NCBI GenBank assembly: GCA_002717445.1
Contig: PBDY01000008.1
Location: forward strand, 101,572-138,968
Source of the DNA: Gammaproteobacteria bacterium
GTDB lineage: Bacteria > Pseudomonadota > Gammaproteobacteria > Steroidobacterales > UBA11654
Direction of reading: 5' to 3'
DNA: 37,397 nt
Shown: positions 23,126 to 31,792 of the stretch, one piece after another
How the letters are laid out: the number at the start of each line of letters is the position of its first letter
Position numbering within the stretch: the first letter of the stretch is position 1
Program-made: the position numbers and the translations under genes
The notes under the pieces: model-generated
Told to the model about the DNA's origin: nothing
What the model saw: only the letters and a program-made list of their open reading frames with translations
Database searches by the model: none

Positions 23126-25090
23126 CTATTCTTCTCCTTGGAGCTGCTTGATGATGGATTCATCTTCAAGAGTGGATATGTCTTGTGTGATTTCCTCTTG
23201 TCGAGCAACTGCTCTAAGCAGTCTCCGCATAATTTTTCCAGAGCGTGTTTTTGGCAAGTTGTCTGAAAAACGAATTTCATCTGGTTTTGCTATTGCGCCC
23301 ACTTGATCGCCAACCCAGTCTCTTAGTGTTTCTTGTGCTTTTCTTGCCTCTTCCCCAGTTGGTCTCTCTCCTTTTGTAACAACAAATGCAAATATGCTCT
23401 CGCCCTTGACTTCATGGGGTCTTCCAACGACAGCAGCCTCTACAACCTTTTCATTCGCAACAAGCGCAGACTCAACCTCCATTGTGCCCAACCGATGGCC
23501 TGAAACATTCAAAACATCATCTATTCTACCCATAATCCAGTGGCACCCATCCTCATCCTTGTAGGCGCTGTCTCCAGCAACATAGTATTTGCCGTCAAAT
23601 TTTTCCCAGTAAGTGTCAATGTACCTTTGGTTATCGCCCCATATGGTTCTTAACATTGATGGCCAAGGTTTTTTGATGACGAGATAGCCGCCCTGATTTG
23701 CTTCATCAACCGGATCTCCAGATTCATTCACAATACCAATGTCAACTCCGGGCATGGGGGTCGTGCATGATCCCGGCTTCGTACTTGTGATGCCTGGAAG
23801 CGGACTGATCATTGCGCCACCAGTCTCGGTCTGCCACCAAGTATCAACAATGGGGCAGCGCTCCTCTCCGATTACCTTGTGGTACCACATCCAAGCTTCA
23901 GGATTTATGGGCTCGCCCACCGTTCCTAGTAAACGGAGCTTTGATAGATCATAGTTTGCAGGTATTTCATCGCCGTGTTTCATTAAGGCCCTGATTGCAG
24001 TGGGGGCGGTGTAAAAGATGGTCACAGCATGTTTTTCACAAATGTTCCAGAACCTTCCCACATCAGGGAAGGTTGGGGCGCCCTCATAAATTAAAATTGT
24101 TGCTCCTGCAAGCAATGGTCCATAGGCAACATAAGTGTGTCCTGTAATCCACCCCACATCCGCAGTACACCAAAAAATGTCGTCATTTTTGATATCAAAT
24201 ATCCACGAAAACGTTGTTTTTGCATGCAAAATATACCCCGCTGTTGAGTGCTGAATACCCTTTGGCTTTCCAGTGGAGCCAGACGTATAAAGGATAAAAA
24301 GTGGGTGCTCAGCATTTAATGGGCTGGGATCGCAAACAGGATCGCAATCCGACACAAGGTCTTCCCACCAAACATCTCTCCCTTTGTTGAACCCGACCTT
24401 CACTCCCGTTCTTTTAAAGACCACCACATTATTTACCTCATATGAAGACTTTGAGACCGCCTCATCCGTTGCTTGTTTTAATGGGATAATGCTGCCGCCC
24501 CTATAGGCGCCATCAGCAGTAATTACAACCTTTGATTGCGCATCCTCAATCCTGTCTTTGAGAGCATTTGAAGAAAACCCGCCAAAAACAACGGAGTGTA
24601 TTGCTCCGATTCTTGCACACGCCTGCATCGCAATCACGGCTTCGGGACACATCGGCATATAAATCACAACCCTGTCCATAGGCTCAACACCAATCTTTTT
24701 GAGCCCATTTGCAAATTGAGATGTTCTTAAAAGCAGCTCTTCATAGGTGATGCGCTCAGATTCTCCATTTTCTTTTTCAAAAATGATTGCCGTTTTATCG
24801 GGGGTCTTACTGACGTTTATATCCAATGAATTATATGATGCGTTGATCTCCCCATCGTTGAACCATTCATAGTTAGGTGCATTTGATTCATCTAGCGTAT
24901 TGCTGAATGGACGAGACCAATGGAGTTGATCATTTGCTAGTTTTGCCCAATATTCTATGTGGTCATCTGCAGCTAGTTGTTTTAGTTTTTCGGCTTTTTT
25001 CTCATCAATATTGGCTTGGTCGGCAAACTCTTTTGGAGGGGGGAAACTTCTTGACTCATTCAATATTGACTCTATTAGCTCATCGGTCAT
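23126..25090 (-). CDS. acs: acetyl-CoA synthetase
   Basis: A 654-residue AMP-forming ligase turning acetate, ATP and CoA into acetyl-CoA, allowing growth on or salvage of acetate. The adenylate-forming signature YTSGSTGKPKGIQHSTAGY is near residue 265, WWQTETGG is near residue 415, and the C-terminal domain carries PKTRSGKIMRRLLR with the Lys that is acetylated to control the enzyme. Length and the N-terminal YNSLD/EHPLFILYTSG regions match Acs rather than propionyl-CoA synthetase. It is preceded on the same strand by the HNH gene with a 16-nt gap. Confidence 0.96.
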   Translation of the reverse strand: MTDELIESILNESRSFPPPKEFADQANIDEKKAEKLKQLAADDHIEYWAKLANDQLHWSRPFSNTLDESNAPNYEWFNDGEINASYNSLDINVSKTPDKTAIIFEKENGESERITYEELLLRTSQFANGLKKIGVEPMDRVVIYMPMCPEAVIAMQACARIGAIHSVVFGGFSSNALKDRIEDAQSKVVITADGAYRGGSIIPLKQATDEAVSKSSYEVNNVVVFKRTGVKVGFNKGRDVWWEDLVSDCDPVCDPSPLNAEHPLFILYTSGSTGKPKGIQHSTAGYILHAKTTFSWIFDIKNDDIFWCTADVGWITGHTYVAYGPLLAGATILIYEGAPTFPDVGRFWNICEKHAVTIFYTAPTAIRALMKHGDEIPANYDLSKLRLLGTVGEPINPEAWMWYHKVIGEERCPIVDTWWQTETGGAMISPLPGITSTKPGSCTTPMPGVDIGIVNESGDPVDEANQGGYLVIKKPWPSMLRTIWGDNQRYIDTYWEKFDGKYYVAGDSAYKDEDGCHWIMGRIDDVLNVSGHRLGTMEVESALVANEKVVEAAVVGRPHEVKGESIFAFVVTKGERPTGEEARKAQETLRDWVGDQVGAIAKPDEIRFSDNLPKTRSGKIMRRLLRAVARQEEITQDISTLEDESIIKQLQGEE

Positions 25091-25106
25091 GTCTGCTCCT
25101 TGAAAA

Positions 25107-25739
25107 TTAGTTTTTAAATACCGGCGGAGATGTATTTATGGACTGTATGCGCTCAATGATGGGGCTGGATTTTGGAATATGACTTAACAAGAACTTCATT
25201 TGATCAGCCAAAATGTTTCTGCCCTGAAGCAAAATATACTCGGCATAAGATGGTGCAAAAGGGATTGCCAAAAGCCCCATGCTTGCTTCTTCAGGGGTTT
25301 TTCCGCCTTTGAGGTTATTGCAGCGCTTGCAAGCGCTGACCACGTTTTGCCATACATCTTGACCGTTTTTGCTTATGGGCGTCACGTGGTCTCTGGTCAA
25401 CTCTCTCTTGCTGTGTTGGGACCCGCAGTATAGACACAAATGATTGTCTCTTTTAAAAAGGGTTTGGTTGTTTAGAGGTGGCGTGAAGTCTGCAAGCTTT
25501 TGTTGAAAATGCTTAGACCGACCCCTGGTGGCAATAATTGAGTTAATGCTTATCTCGCTCCTTAAGCCTGACTGAGCATTAATCCCTCCTCTGATTGTAT
25601 AGAGGTGATCCCCCAAGGTATAAACCACGTCTCCAACAGAGTAGAGTTTAGCTGCCTCCCTAAAGTCAATCCACTCAAGCGGAAGTCCGGTTGAGTCGAT
25701 TCTCAAGCTTCTGTAGGGGAAATTCATTAAGTATTCCAT
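25107..25739 (-). CDS. HNH endonuclease family protein
   Basis: A 210-residue protein. Residues about 95-160 form an HNH nuclease domain: the zinc-binding CLYC pair, the DHVTPISKNGQDVWQN stretch with the catalytic Asp-His and following Asn, and a second pair CKRCNN. The N-terminal region (about 1-85) begins with an SLRIDSTGLPLEWIDFREAAKLY segment also seen in a widespread chromosomal HNH family of gammaproteobacteria. Its cellular role is unknown. It is probably co-transcribed with acs, which is 16 nt downstream, and is divergent from pntAA. Confidence 0.85.
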   Translation of the reverse strand: MEYLMNFPYRSLRIDSTGLPLEWIDFREAAKLYSVGDVVYTLGDHLYTIRGGINAQSGLRSEISINSIIATRGRSKHFQQKLADFTPPLNNQTLFKRDNHLCLYCGSQHSKRELTRDHVTPISKNGQDVWQNVVSACKRCNNLKGGKTPEEASMGLLAIPFAPSYAEYILLQGRNILADQMKFLLSHIPKSSPIIERIQSINTSPPVFKN

Positions 25740-25796
25740 TAAAAATACTATAAAGACTTTTCATGACAAAAATAATAAAAATCTGAGCTTTTTTGT

Positions 25797-25824
25797 TTGG
25801 ATTTTTTCACAGGCATGGTAGTCT
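25797..25824 (+). promoter_or_regulatory. candidate promoter of the pnt operon
   Basis: TTGGAT at 25797-25802, a 16-nt gap, then TAGTCT at 25819-25824 preceded by TGG (extended -10). Match to the consensus is moderate; it lies about 39 nt upstream of the pntAA GTG start in the 123-nt divergent spacer. Confidence 0.4.
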
Positions 25825-25862
25825 CTTGCACCAACTGGATATAACTATCAAAGAATAAGCGC

Positions 25863-26978
25863 GTGGCTATAAAAATTGCAGTCGTAAACGAATCCAAAAA
25901 CCATGAAACACGTGTGGCCGTTGTTCCTGAAATTGCACAAAAACTTGCCTCAAAAAATGTCGTTTTTTCAATAGAAAAGAAATCGGGTGAAGCCTCGGGG
26001 TTTTTAGACTCAGACTATCCTAAAGATGCCTGTGTTTTTGTCGATTCCTCTTCTGATGCATTGAGCGATGCCGATGTGCTCTTCAAGGTCAATCCACCGA
26101 CCCCTGATGAGGTTGCTCTTATGAAAAAAGGCGCGCTAGCAATCTCCTATATGAATCCTTTTGAAAATCATGCACTCATAAGAACAATGGCTTCCTCGGG
26201 CATTGATGCATTTTCAGTTGAGCTAATTCCAAGGATCTCACGTGCTCAATCCATGGATGCACTGTCATCTCAAGCATCGATAGCAGGATATAAGGCGGTC
26301 ATTTTAGCAGCAAACCATGCCAATAAATTCTTCCCCATGCTCACCACGGCTGCCGGGACTGTTCGTCCTGCACAAACATTGATAATTGGTGCCGGTGTGG
26401 CGGGACTACAAGCCATTGCAACCGCAAAAAGGCTTGGCTCTAGGGTTATTGCATTTGATGTTAGAGGCAGCACAAAAGAACAAATTGAATCCCTGGGGGC
26501 TCAGTTTCTAGATACAGGAATAACCGCAGAGGGAGAAGGCGGTTATGCTAGAGAGTTGTCTGTTGAAGAGCTTAAAACCCAAAAAGAGGTGCTCTCTAAA
26601 ACCATGGGGCAGTCGGATGTTGTCATTACAACGGCAGCGGTTCCTGGCAAACCTGCGCCAAAACTCATAGACAAAAAAACGGTTGAATCAATGGTTCCCG
26701 GCTCAATAATTATCGACCTTGGGGCAGTCTCTGGAGGCAATTGTGAACTCACCAAGCCAGACGATGTTGTGGATCATGGAGGGGTAATAATCTTAGGGCC
26801 TACAAATTTACCGTCAACCATGCCAAGGCATGCAAGTGAACTTTACTCAAGAAATCTTTTAAACTTTCTTTCTCCTGCCATCTCTGACGAGGGGCTTAAC
26901 ATAAACTGGGATGATGAAATATTTAAGGGCGCGAACATAACTCGAAATGGGGAGGCAACCTTTAGCCAAGAGGGTTGA
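25863..26978 (+). CDS. pntAA: proton-translocating NAD(P) transhydrogenase, subunit alpha part 1
   Basis: A 371-residue soluble subunit that binds NAD(H) and transfers hydride to NADP+ at the expense of the proton gradient. Residues about 1-165 have the alanine-dehydrogenase/PNT N-domain (ESKNHETRVAVVPE), and the NAD-binding loop LIIGAGVAGLQAIATAKRLGS is near residue 177. It ends before the membrane helices, so the alpha chain is split into part 1 and part 2 as in Rhodospirillum, unlike the single E. coli PntA (510 residues). The start is GTG, and the stop lies 8 nt before the part 2 start. Confidence 0.94.
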   Translation: MAIKIAVVNESKNHETRVAVVPEIAQKLASKNVVFSIEKKSGEASGFLDSDYPKDACVFVDSSSDALSDADVLFKVNPPTPDEVALMKKGALAISYMNPFENHALIRTMASSGIDAFSVELIPRISRAQSMDALSSQASIAGYKAVILAANHANKFFPMLTTAAGTVRPAQTLIIGAGVAGLQAIATAKRLGSRVIAFDVRGSTKEQIESLGAQFLDTGITAEGEGGYARELSVEELKTQKEVLSKTMGQSDVVITTAAVPGKPAPKLIDKKTVESMVPGSIIIDLGAVSGGNCELTKPDDVVDHGGVIILGPTNLPSTMPRHASELYSRNLLNFLSPAISDEGLNINWDDEIFKGANITRNGEATFSQEG

Positions 26979-26983
26979 TTGAT

Positions 26984-27271
26984 ATGGAAACGTTTATTGC
27001 AATTTATATCTTTATGTTGGCCGCATTTACAGGTCTTGAGGTAATCTCAAAGGTGCCGGCAATTTTACACACGCCGCTTATGTCGGGGTCAAACTTTATT
27101 CACGGCGTTGTGCTTGTCGGGGCCATTATTGCTCTGGGAATGGCTGAAACAAATTTAGAAAAGACAATTGGGTTTTTTGGCGTTTTTCTCGCCTCTGGCA
27201 ATGCTGTTGGTGGTTATGTTGTAACTGAAAGAATGCTGGAAATGTTTAAGTCTAAAAAAGAAAATGAGTAG
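26984..27271 (+). CDS. pntAB: proton-translocating NAD(P) transhydrogenase, subunit alpha part 2
   Basis: A 95-residue inner-membrane subunit with about three helices, starting METFIAIYIFMLAAFTGLEVISKVP, that helps form the proton channel. A TTG at 26975 overlaps the pntAA stop and is in frame, but the ATG at 26984 gives the family-typical start and has GAGGG upstream at a spacing of 9 nt. It overlaps pntB by 8 nt. Confidence 0.92.
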   Translation: METFIAIYIFMLAAFTGLEVISKVPAILHTPLMSGSNFIHGVVLVGAIIALGMAETNLEKTIGFFGVFLASGNAVGGYVVTERMLEMFKSKKENE

Positions 27272-28637
27272 CGTAGAAACCATAATACAAAGCATATATG
27301 TGGTTGCTGCAGTCCTCTTTATTGTCGGCCTAAAGAGAATGAGCTCGCCGACAACCGCAAGGACTGGGATCATTTGGGCTGGGATTGGAATGCTCATGGC
27401 CACCATTGCCACGTTCTTTTACCCTGGTGTTGAAAACTTTGTCCTAATTGCTGTCGCCATTCTCCTGGGCACAGTCATAGCAGGATATACGGCAAAAAAG
27501 GTCGGGATGACGGAAATGCCAGAAATGATTGCATTGTACAATGGCATGGGAGGAGGAGCGGCGGCTGCCATTGCGGCCGTTGAATTATTTAAAGATCACC
27601 ACTTGTCGATCAGTGTTGCCACTCTTGCTTTAATTGGGGGCATTATTGGTTCAATTTCTTTCACCGGGAGCCTAATCGCATTTGGAAAACTTCAGGGAAT
27701 GATCAAAGGCACCTTTAGGTTCAAAGGACAGCACCAAATTAACCTAGTGCTTTTGCTCGGGTCGGTGGTGCTTTCTGCTCTCGTAGTTGCAGGTTTCGAC
27801 GCCGATGCAACCTTGGTAATTATGGTTTTTGTCATTGCCCTAATACTGGGTATCGCGATGACAATGCCAATCGGAGGAGGGGATATGGCGGTTATTATCT
27901 CGCTCTATAATGCGCTCACCGGTTTAGCAGTCGGGTTTGAGGGATATGTTTTGCAAAACTACTCGATGATCATTGCGGGCACGGTGGTTGGTGCTGCGGG
28001 AACATTGCTTACACAGTTGATGGCAAAAGCAATGAACAAAACACTCATCAGTGTGCTTTTTCCATTTGGTGAAACCGCACAAGTAAGCGGAGGCGAGGCT
28101 GAGGGAGAAATGAAGCCCATTGAGGCAGGGGATGCTGGGATTATGATGGCGTTTGCACAAAAAGTTATTATCATCCCTGGGTATGGTATGGCTGTTGCCC
28201 AGGCTCAGCAGAAAGTTTGGGAGCTCAGCCAACTTCTTATAGGGAAAGGTGTTGATGTAAAGTTTGCCATTCATCCAGTAGCAGGAAGAATGCCTGGGCA
28301 CATGAATGTTCTACTGGCAGAGGCTGGTGTGCCTTATGAGCTGATATTTGATGAAGACGAGATAAACCAAGAGTTTAAGAGTTGTGATGTGGCGCTGGTT
28401 ATTGGTGCAAATGATGTTGTGAATCCAATCGCAAGAACGGATCCGTCGAGTGAAATCTATGGTATGCCAATACTTAATGCCGACTATGCGTCCAATGTAA
28501 TTGTGGTCAAAAGAGGTCAAGGGACTGGGTTCTCTGGCATTGAAAATGTTTTGTTTTTCCTTGATAACACAAGGATGCTTTATGGAGATGGACAAGCCGT
28601 TGCTACGGACCTCGTGAACTCTATCAAAGAGCTCTAA
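27264..28637 (+). CDS. pntB: proton-translocating NAD(P) transhydrogenase, subunit beta
   Basis: A 457-residue subunit with about eight N-terminal membrane helices (roughly residues 1-260) and a C-terminal NADP(H)-binding domain. MYNGMGGGAAAAIAA-like helix residues and MPIGGGDMAVIISLYNALTG are conserved. The NADP loop is in IIPGYGMAVAQAQ, and DVALVIGANDVVNPIAR with IVVKRGQGTGFSG are further hallmarks. With pntAA and pntAB it makes NADPH, which the nearby glutamate synthase consumes. The start overlaps pntAB by 8 nt. Confidence 0.96.
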   Translation: MSSVETIIQSIYVVAAVLFIVGLKRMSSPTTARTGIIWAGIGMLMATIATFFYPGVENFVLIAVAILLGTVIAGYTAKKVGMTEMPEMIALYNGMGGGAAAAIAAVELFKDHHLSISVATLALIGGIIGSISFTGSLIAFGKLQGMIKGTFRFKGQHQINLVLLLGSVVLSALVVAGFDADATLVIMVFVIALILGIAMTMPIGGGDMAVIISLYNALTGLAVGFEGYVLQNYSMIIAGTVVGAAGTLLTQLMAKAMNKTLISVLFPFGETAQVSGGEAEGEMKPIEAGDAGIMMAFAQKVIIIPGYGMAVAQAQQKVWELSQLLIGKGVDVKFAIHPVAGRMPGHMNVLLAEAGVPYELIFDEDEINQEFKSCDVALVIGANDVVNPIARTDPSSEIYGMPILNADYASNVIVVKRGQGTGFSGIENVLFFLDNTRMLYGDGQAVATDLVNSIKEL

Positions 28638-28667
28638 GAAAAATAACTTTACGCCTCGTATTCCTAT

Positions 28668-28687
28668 CACAACAGTTGTGCTATTCT
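28668..28687 (+). promoter_or_regulatory. palindrome overlapping a candidate extended -10 promoter
   Basis: The perfect 13-nt palindrome CACAAC-A-GTTGTG (28668-28680) ends at the TG of an extended -10, TGCTATTCT (28679-28687). A repressor bound there would block the polymerase. The predicted transcription start (about 28694) coincides with the ATG at 28695, so the message might be leaderless. Confidence 0.45.
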
Positions 28688-28694
28688 CACCATC

Positions 28695-29810
28695 ATGTTT
28701 GTAGAATTTGAAATGGAACGCCTTCAATCGCTTTACGAAAATGAAGTGAAGTACAACCTGAGCGATAGCGGAAACCATCCATTATCGATGAACGACTTGA
28801 TGTCCGCTGAGGAGATAAAAGAAATCCTCAACATGGAAATATATTATGGCTATACGACTGGGGATCCTAAGCTCCTCTCTGCTATTGCATCGTGGTATCC
28901 GGGGGAAATTAATGCGGACAATGTTCTTGTAACGAACGGCTCTGCTGAAGCCAATTTTTTGATCGGTTGGACTTTGGTTGAGCCTGGTGATGAGGTTGTT
29001 ATGGTTCTGCCAAATTACATGCAAGTGCCTGGACTGGCAAAAAACCTAGGGGCGTCCGTAAAGACCATTCGTCTCAAAGAATCCCTGGGTTGGCATTTGG
29101 ATCTTGATGAGCTTGCATCGGTGGTCAACAAGAAAACAAAGTTGCTTTCTATCTGCAACCCAAGCAATCCAACCGGTGCAGTAATGACCGATGAGGAAAT
29201 GAAATCAATTGCTGCAATAGCGGACAAACACGGGGCATATATCCACTCTGACGAGGTTTATAGGGGCTCAGAACTTGACGGCAATGAAACAAAAAGTTTT
29301 GTTCACTTTTACGATAGGTCCCTTATTTCTTGTGGTTTATCAAAGTCATTTGCTCATCCAGGGTTAAGAATTGGATGGCTTGTTGCCTCGCCAAAGGTTA
29401 TTCAAAGCGTCTGGACCAGAAAAGACTATACAACCCTCTGCGCTTCTGTGATTTCACAAGAAATCGGAACCAAAATTATGACCCTGCCAACAAGAAAGAA
29501 AATTTTGGGGCGGTCAAGCAAGATGCTCAGAGAAAACTTAGTGTTGTTCCAAGATTGGGTTAATAGTCATGGCGAATTATTCACCTTTGTTCCGCCAAGG
29601 GCTGGTGGGATGGCATTTGTGGGCTACAACATGAACATCAATAGCACTGAGCTTGTTCATAAACTACGGGTTGAACAAAGTGTGTTGATTGTCCCTGGTG
29701 ATTGCTACGGGATGGATGGATATCTTAGGTTTGGAATCGGTGCAAACCAGGACTATCTAGCGGAGGGTCTGGATCGGGTCAGCGCTTGTATAAAATCCTT
29801 GGGCTATTGA
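28695..29810 (+). CDS. PLP-dependent aminotransferase, class I/II
   Basis: A 371-residue fold-type I aminotransferase-like enzyme. The NPSNPTGAVMT region (about residues 152-162), the Asp and Tyr of HSDEVYRGSE that contact the PLP ring, and the cofactor Lys in GLSKSFAHPGLRIGW (near residue 217) are all present. It resembles a broad group of amino-acid aminotransferases, and the donor and acceptor cannot be deduced. The genomic neighbours (priA, argS) give no pathway clue. There is no clear ribosome-binding site. Its stop overlaps the probable priA start in TTGA. Confidence 0.86.
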   Translation: MFVEFEMERLQSLYENEVKYNLSDSGNHPLSMNDLMSAEEIKEILNMEIYYGYTTGDPKLLSAIASWYPGEINADNVLVTNGSAEANFLIGWTLVEPGDEVVMVLPNYMQVPGLAKNLGASVKTIRLKESLGWHLDLDELASVVNKKTKLLSICNPSNPTGAVMTDEEMKSIAAIADKHGAYIHSDEVYRGSELDGNETKSFVHFYDRSLISCGLSKSFAHPGLRIGWLVASPKVIQSVWTRKDYTTLCASVISQEIGTKIMTLPTRKKILGRSSKMLRENLVLFQDWVNSHGELFTFVPPRAGGMAFVGYNMNINSTELVHKLRVEQSVLIVPGDCYGMDGYLRFGIGANQDYLAEGLDRVSACIKSLGY

Positions 29811-31792
29811 AGCCCCAAATTTTAAATGTTGTTGTTGACACCCCGGTGTCACAATTTTTTGATTATTACCCTCCCAAAGACCTGGATCATAAGCCTGAAA
29901 TTGGCCAAAGAGTCTTGGTTCCTTTTGGAAGAAGGGAGGTGGTTGGGTTTATTCATGCCATTTCTCATGAAACCACGCTTCCCAAGAAAAAAATTAAGCT
30001 CTGTAAATCAATAATCGATCAATCCCCTCTGGTTGATAAAAACACCAGCGATCTGATTTCATGGTGTAAGAACTACTACCACTACCCCATTGGAAAAGCT
30101 TATGCCGCAGCAATTCCAAAATACCTTCGGTCAGGAAAAACTCCAGAGCTTGAAAGCATGTTGTTTAAAAAATCCTCTGGCAAAAAAAAGCTGACCAATC
30201 ATCAAAAAAAGGCTTTTGACAAATGCGTCAAGTTGCTCAAAAATCCCGTGCCCATTCTTCTTAACGGAGTTACTGGTAGCGGAAAAACAGAACTATATCT
30301 TCAACTAATGGAGGGCGCTCTTAAGAGGGGGCAACAGGTTCTTTTTCTGGTTCCTGAGATCGGGCTAACCCCGCAGTTGTCTGAAGCAATAACTTCAAGG
30401 TTTGGGGGTTCTGTTGGCATAATACACTCGTCCACTACAGAAAAATCTAGGGCAAAGGTGTGGCTTGCTGCAAAAGAAAACGAGGTTTCAATTATTCTTG
30501 GTACACGCTCTTCTATATTTGTCCCCTTTCGCTCTCTTGGCCTGATTGTGGTTGATGAAGAACATGATGAATCATACAAACAACAGTCTGGGCTGCTGTA
30601 CTCTGCTAGAGACCTTGCTGTTATAAGAGCAAAACAGGTCGGTTGTGGCCTTATTCTCGGGTCGGCGACTCCCTCTTATGAAAGCTTATTGAATTCAGAG
30701 CGGGGGAAATACAGCGAGGTACAACTGAACAAAAAGGTTTTTTCTGCGAAGCCACCCGAAAAAAAACTTATCAATCTAAATATCAACCCATCCAACAAAG
30801 GCCTGAGTAGCCCTTTGATCAGCGCCATTTCTAATTCCTTGGAGAGAAACGAGCAGTCCCTTTTGTTTATAAACCGAAGGGGGTACTCGCCTGTGACAAT
30901 GTGTGAGGTTTGCGGAAAAATAGATGAATGCCCAAGATGCGAAAGCAACCTCGTCTCATACAAAGGCTCGGAAAAATTAAAGTGCCACCATTGTTCCTAC
31001 CGAAAAACAGCAGAAAAAAATTGCTCGGCCTGCATGGGAAAGAAAATAACCATTGGTCATGGTACTGAGAAAATCGAAGAGGAGCTCGAACAGAGATTTC
31101 CGGAAGAGTTGATTATCAGAATTGATCGTGACTCAACAAGGAGTAATAAAAAAAGGGAAGAGGTGTTCGAACACGCCAAATCAGGTGCCGCAAAGATTCT
31201 CGTGGGGACGCAAATGCTCACCAAAGGCCATGACTTTCCAAACCTATCGCTTGTGGCTTTTATTAATGTTGACCAGGGTCTTTTCGGAAGTGGTTACCGA
31301 AGTGGAGAGCGCTTTGCTCAGCAGTACTACCAAGCCTCAGGAAGGTGTGGAAGAAGAGACAAAAAAAGTTTGGTTTTGCTTCAAACCCATAACCCGAATA
31401 ACGAAGCCCTGAAATCTCTTTTAAATAAAAGCTATAGGGAGTTCTACGAGGAAAACAAAGGTGACAGAAAGCGTTTGGGGTGGCCTCCGTATACATATTC
31501 TGTTTTGGTAAGAGCAGAGTCGCCCAATGAGAACAGGGTATTTGACTTTTTAGATGCTGTGGCTGCGTTTATAAAAAACTCTGAGGGGTTAAGCTCGCTG
31601 AGGGTGCTTGGCCCAATTCCTTCTCCAATTGGAAAAATTCGAGGAAGAAAAAGAGGGCAGCTTATGCTTACAAGCAAGAGTAGAAAAAAACTACACATCA
31701 CGGGTGGGCGCTTGTTAAGCTTTGTTGATGAAAAAAAACTTGGGACAAAGCTCAAATGGTCAATTGATGTAGACCCTACAGATCACTCATGA
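29807..31792 (+). CDS. priA: primosomal protein N' (PriA helicase)
   Basis: A superfamily 2 DNA helicase, 661 residues, that restarts stalled replication forks by loading DnaB. The N-terminal 3'-DNA-binding domain covers about residues 1-95; Walker A GVTGSGKTE is near residue 155, and the DEEHDESYKQQ box (motif II) and GSATPS (motif III) follow. Two pairs of zinc knuckles with eight cysteines (CEVC...CPRC, CHHC...CSAC) lie near residues 370-410, and the C-terminal motifs include GTQMLTKGHDFP. A TTG at 29786 is also in frame (668 residues), but TTG at 29807 starts right before the conserved N-terminus and forms a TTGA overlap with the preceding stop. Confidence 0.95.
   Translation: MKPQILNVVVDTPVSQFFDYYPPKDLDHKPEIGQRVLVPFGRREVVGFIHAISHETTLPKKKIKLCKSIIDQSPLVDKNTSDLISWCKNYYHYPIGKAYAAAIPKYLRSGKTPELESMLFKKSSGKKKLTNHQKKAFDKCVKLLKNPVPILLNGVTGSGKTELYLQLMEGALKRGQQVLFLVPEIGLTPQLSEAITSRFGGSVGIIHSSTTEKSRAKVWLAAKENEVSIILGTRSSIFVPFRSLGLIVVDEEHDESYKQQSGLLYSARDLAVIRAKQVGCGLILGSATPSYESLLNSERGKYSEVQLNKKVFSAKPPEKKLINLNINPSNKGLSSPLISAISNSLERNEQSLLFINRRGYSPVTMCEVCGKIDECPRCESNLVSYKGSEKLKCHHCSYRKTAEKNCSACMGKKITIGHGTEKIEEELEQRFPEELIIRIDRDSTRSNKKREEVFEHAKSGAAKILVGTQMLTKGHDFPNLSLVAFINVDQGLFGSGYRSGERFAQQYYQASGRCGRRDKKSLVLLQTHNPNNEALKSLLNKSYREFYEENKGDRKRLGWPPYTYSVLVRAESPNENRVFDFLDAVAAFIKNSEGLSSLRVLGPIPSPIGKIRGRKRGQLMLTSKSRKKLHITGGRLLSFVDEKKLGTKLKWSIDVDPTDHS

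Noticed and set aside
25863-27271. Split pntA as a frameshift or broken gene
   Set aside because: Both parts have proper starts and stops, and the three-subunit form is known from Rhodospirillum and others.
28311-28778. 155-codon frame on the minus strand across the pntB end and the aminotransferase start
   Set aside because: It lies across two clear genes and a promoter-like spacer on the other strand and resembles no protein family.
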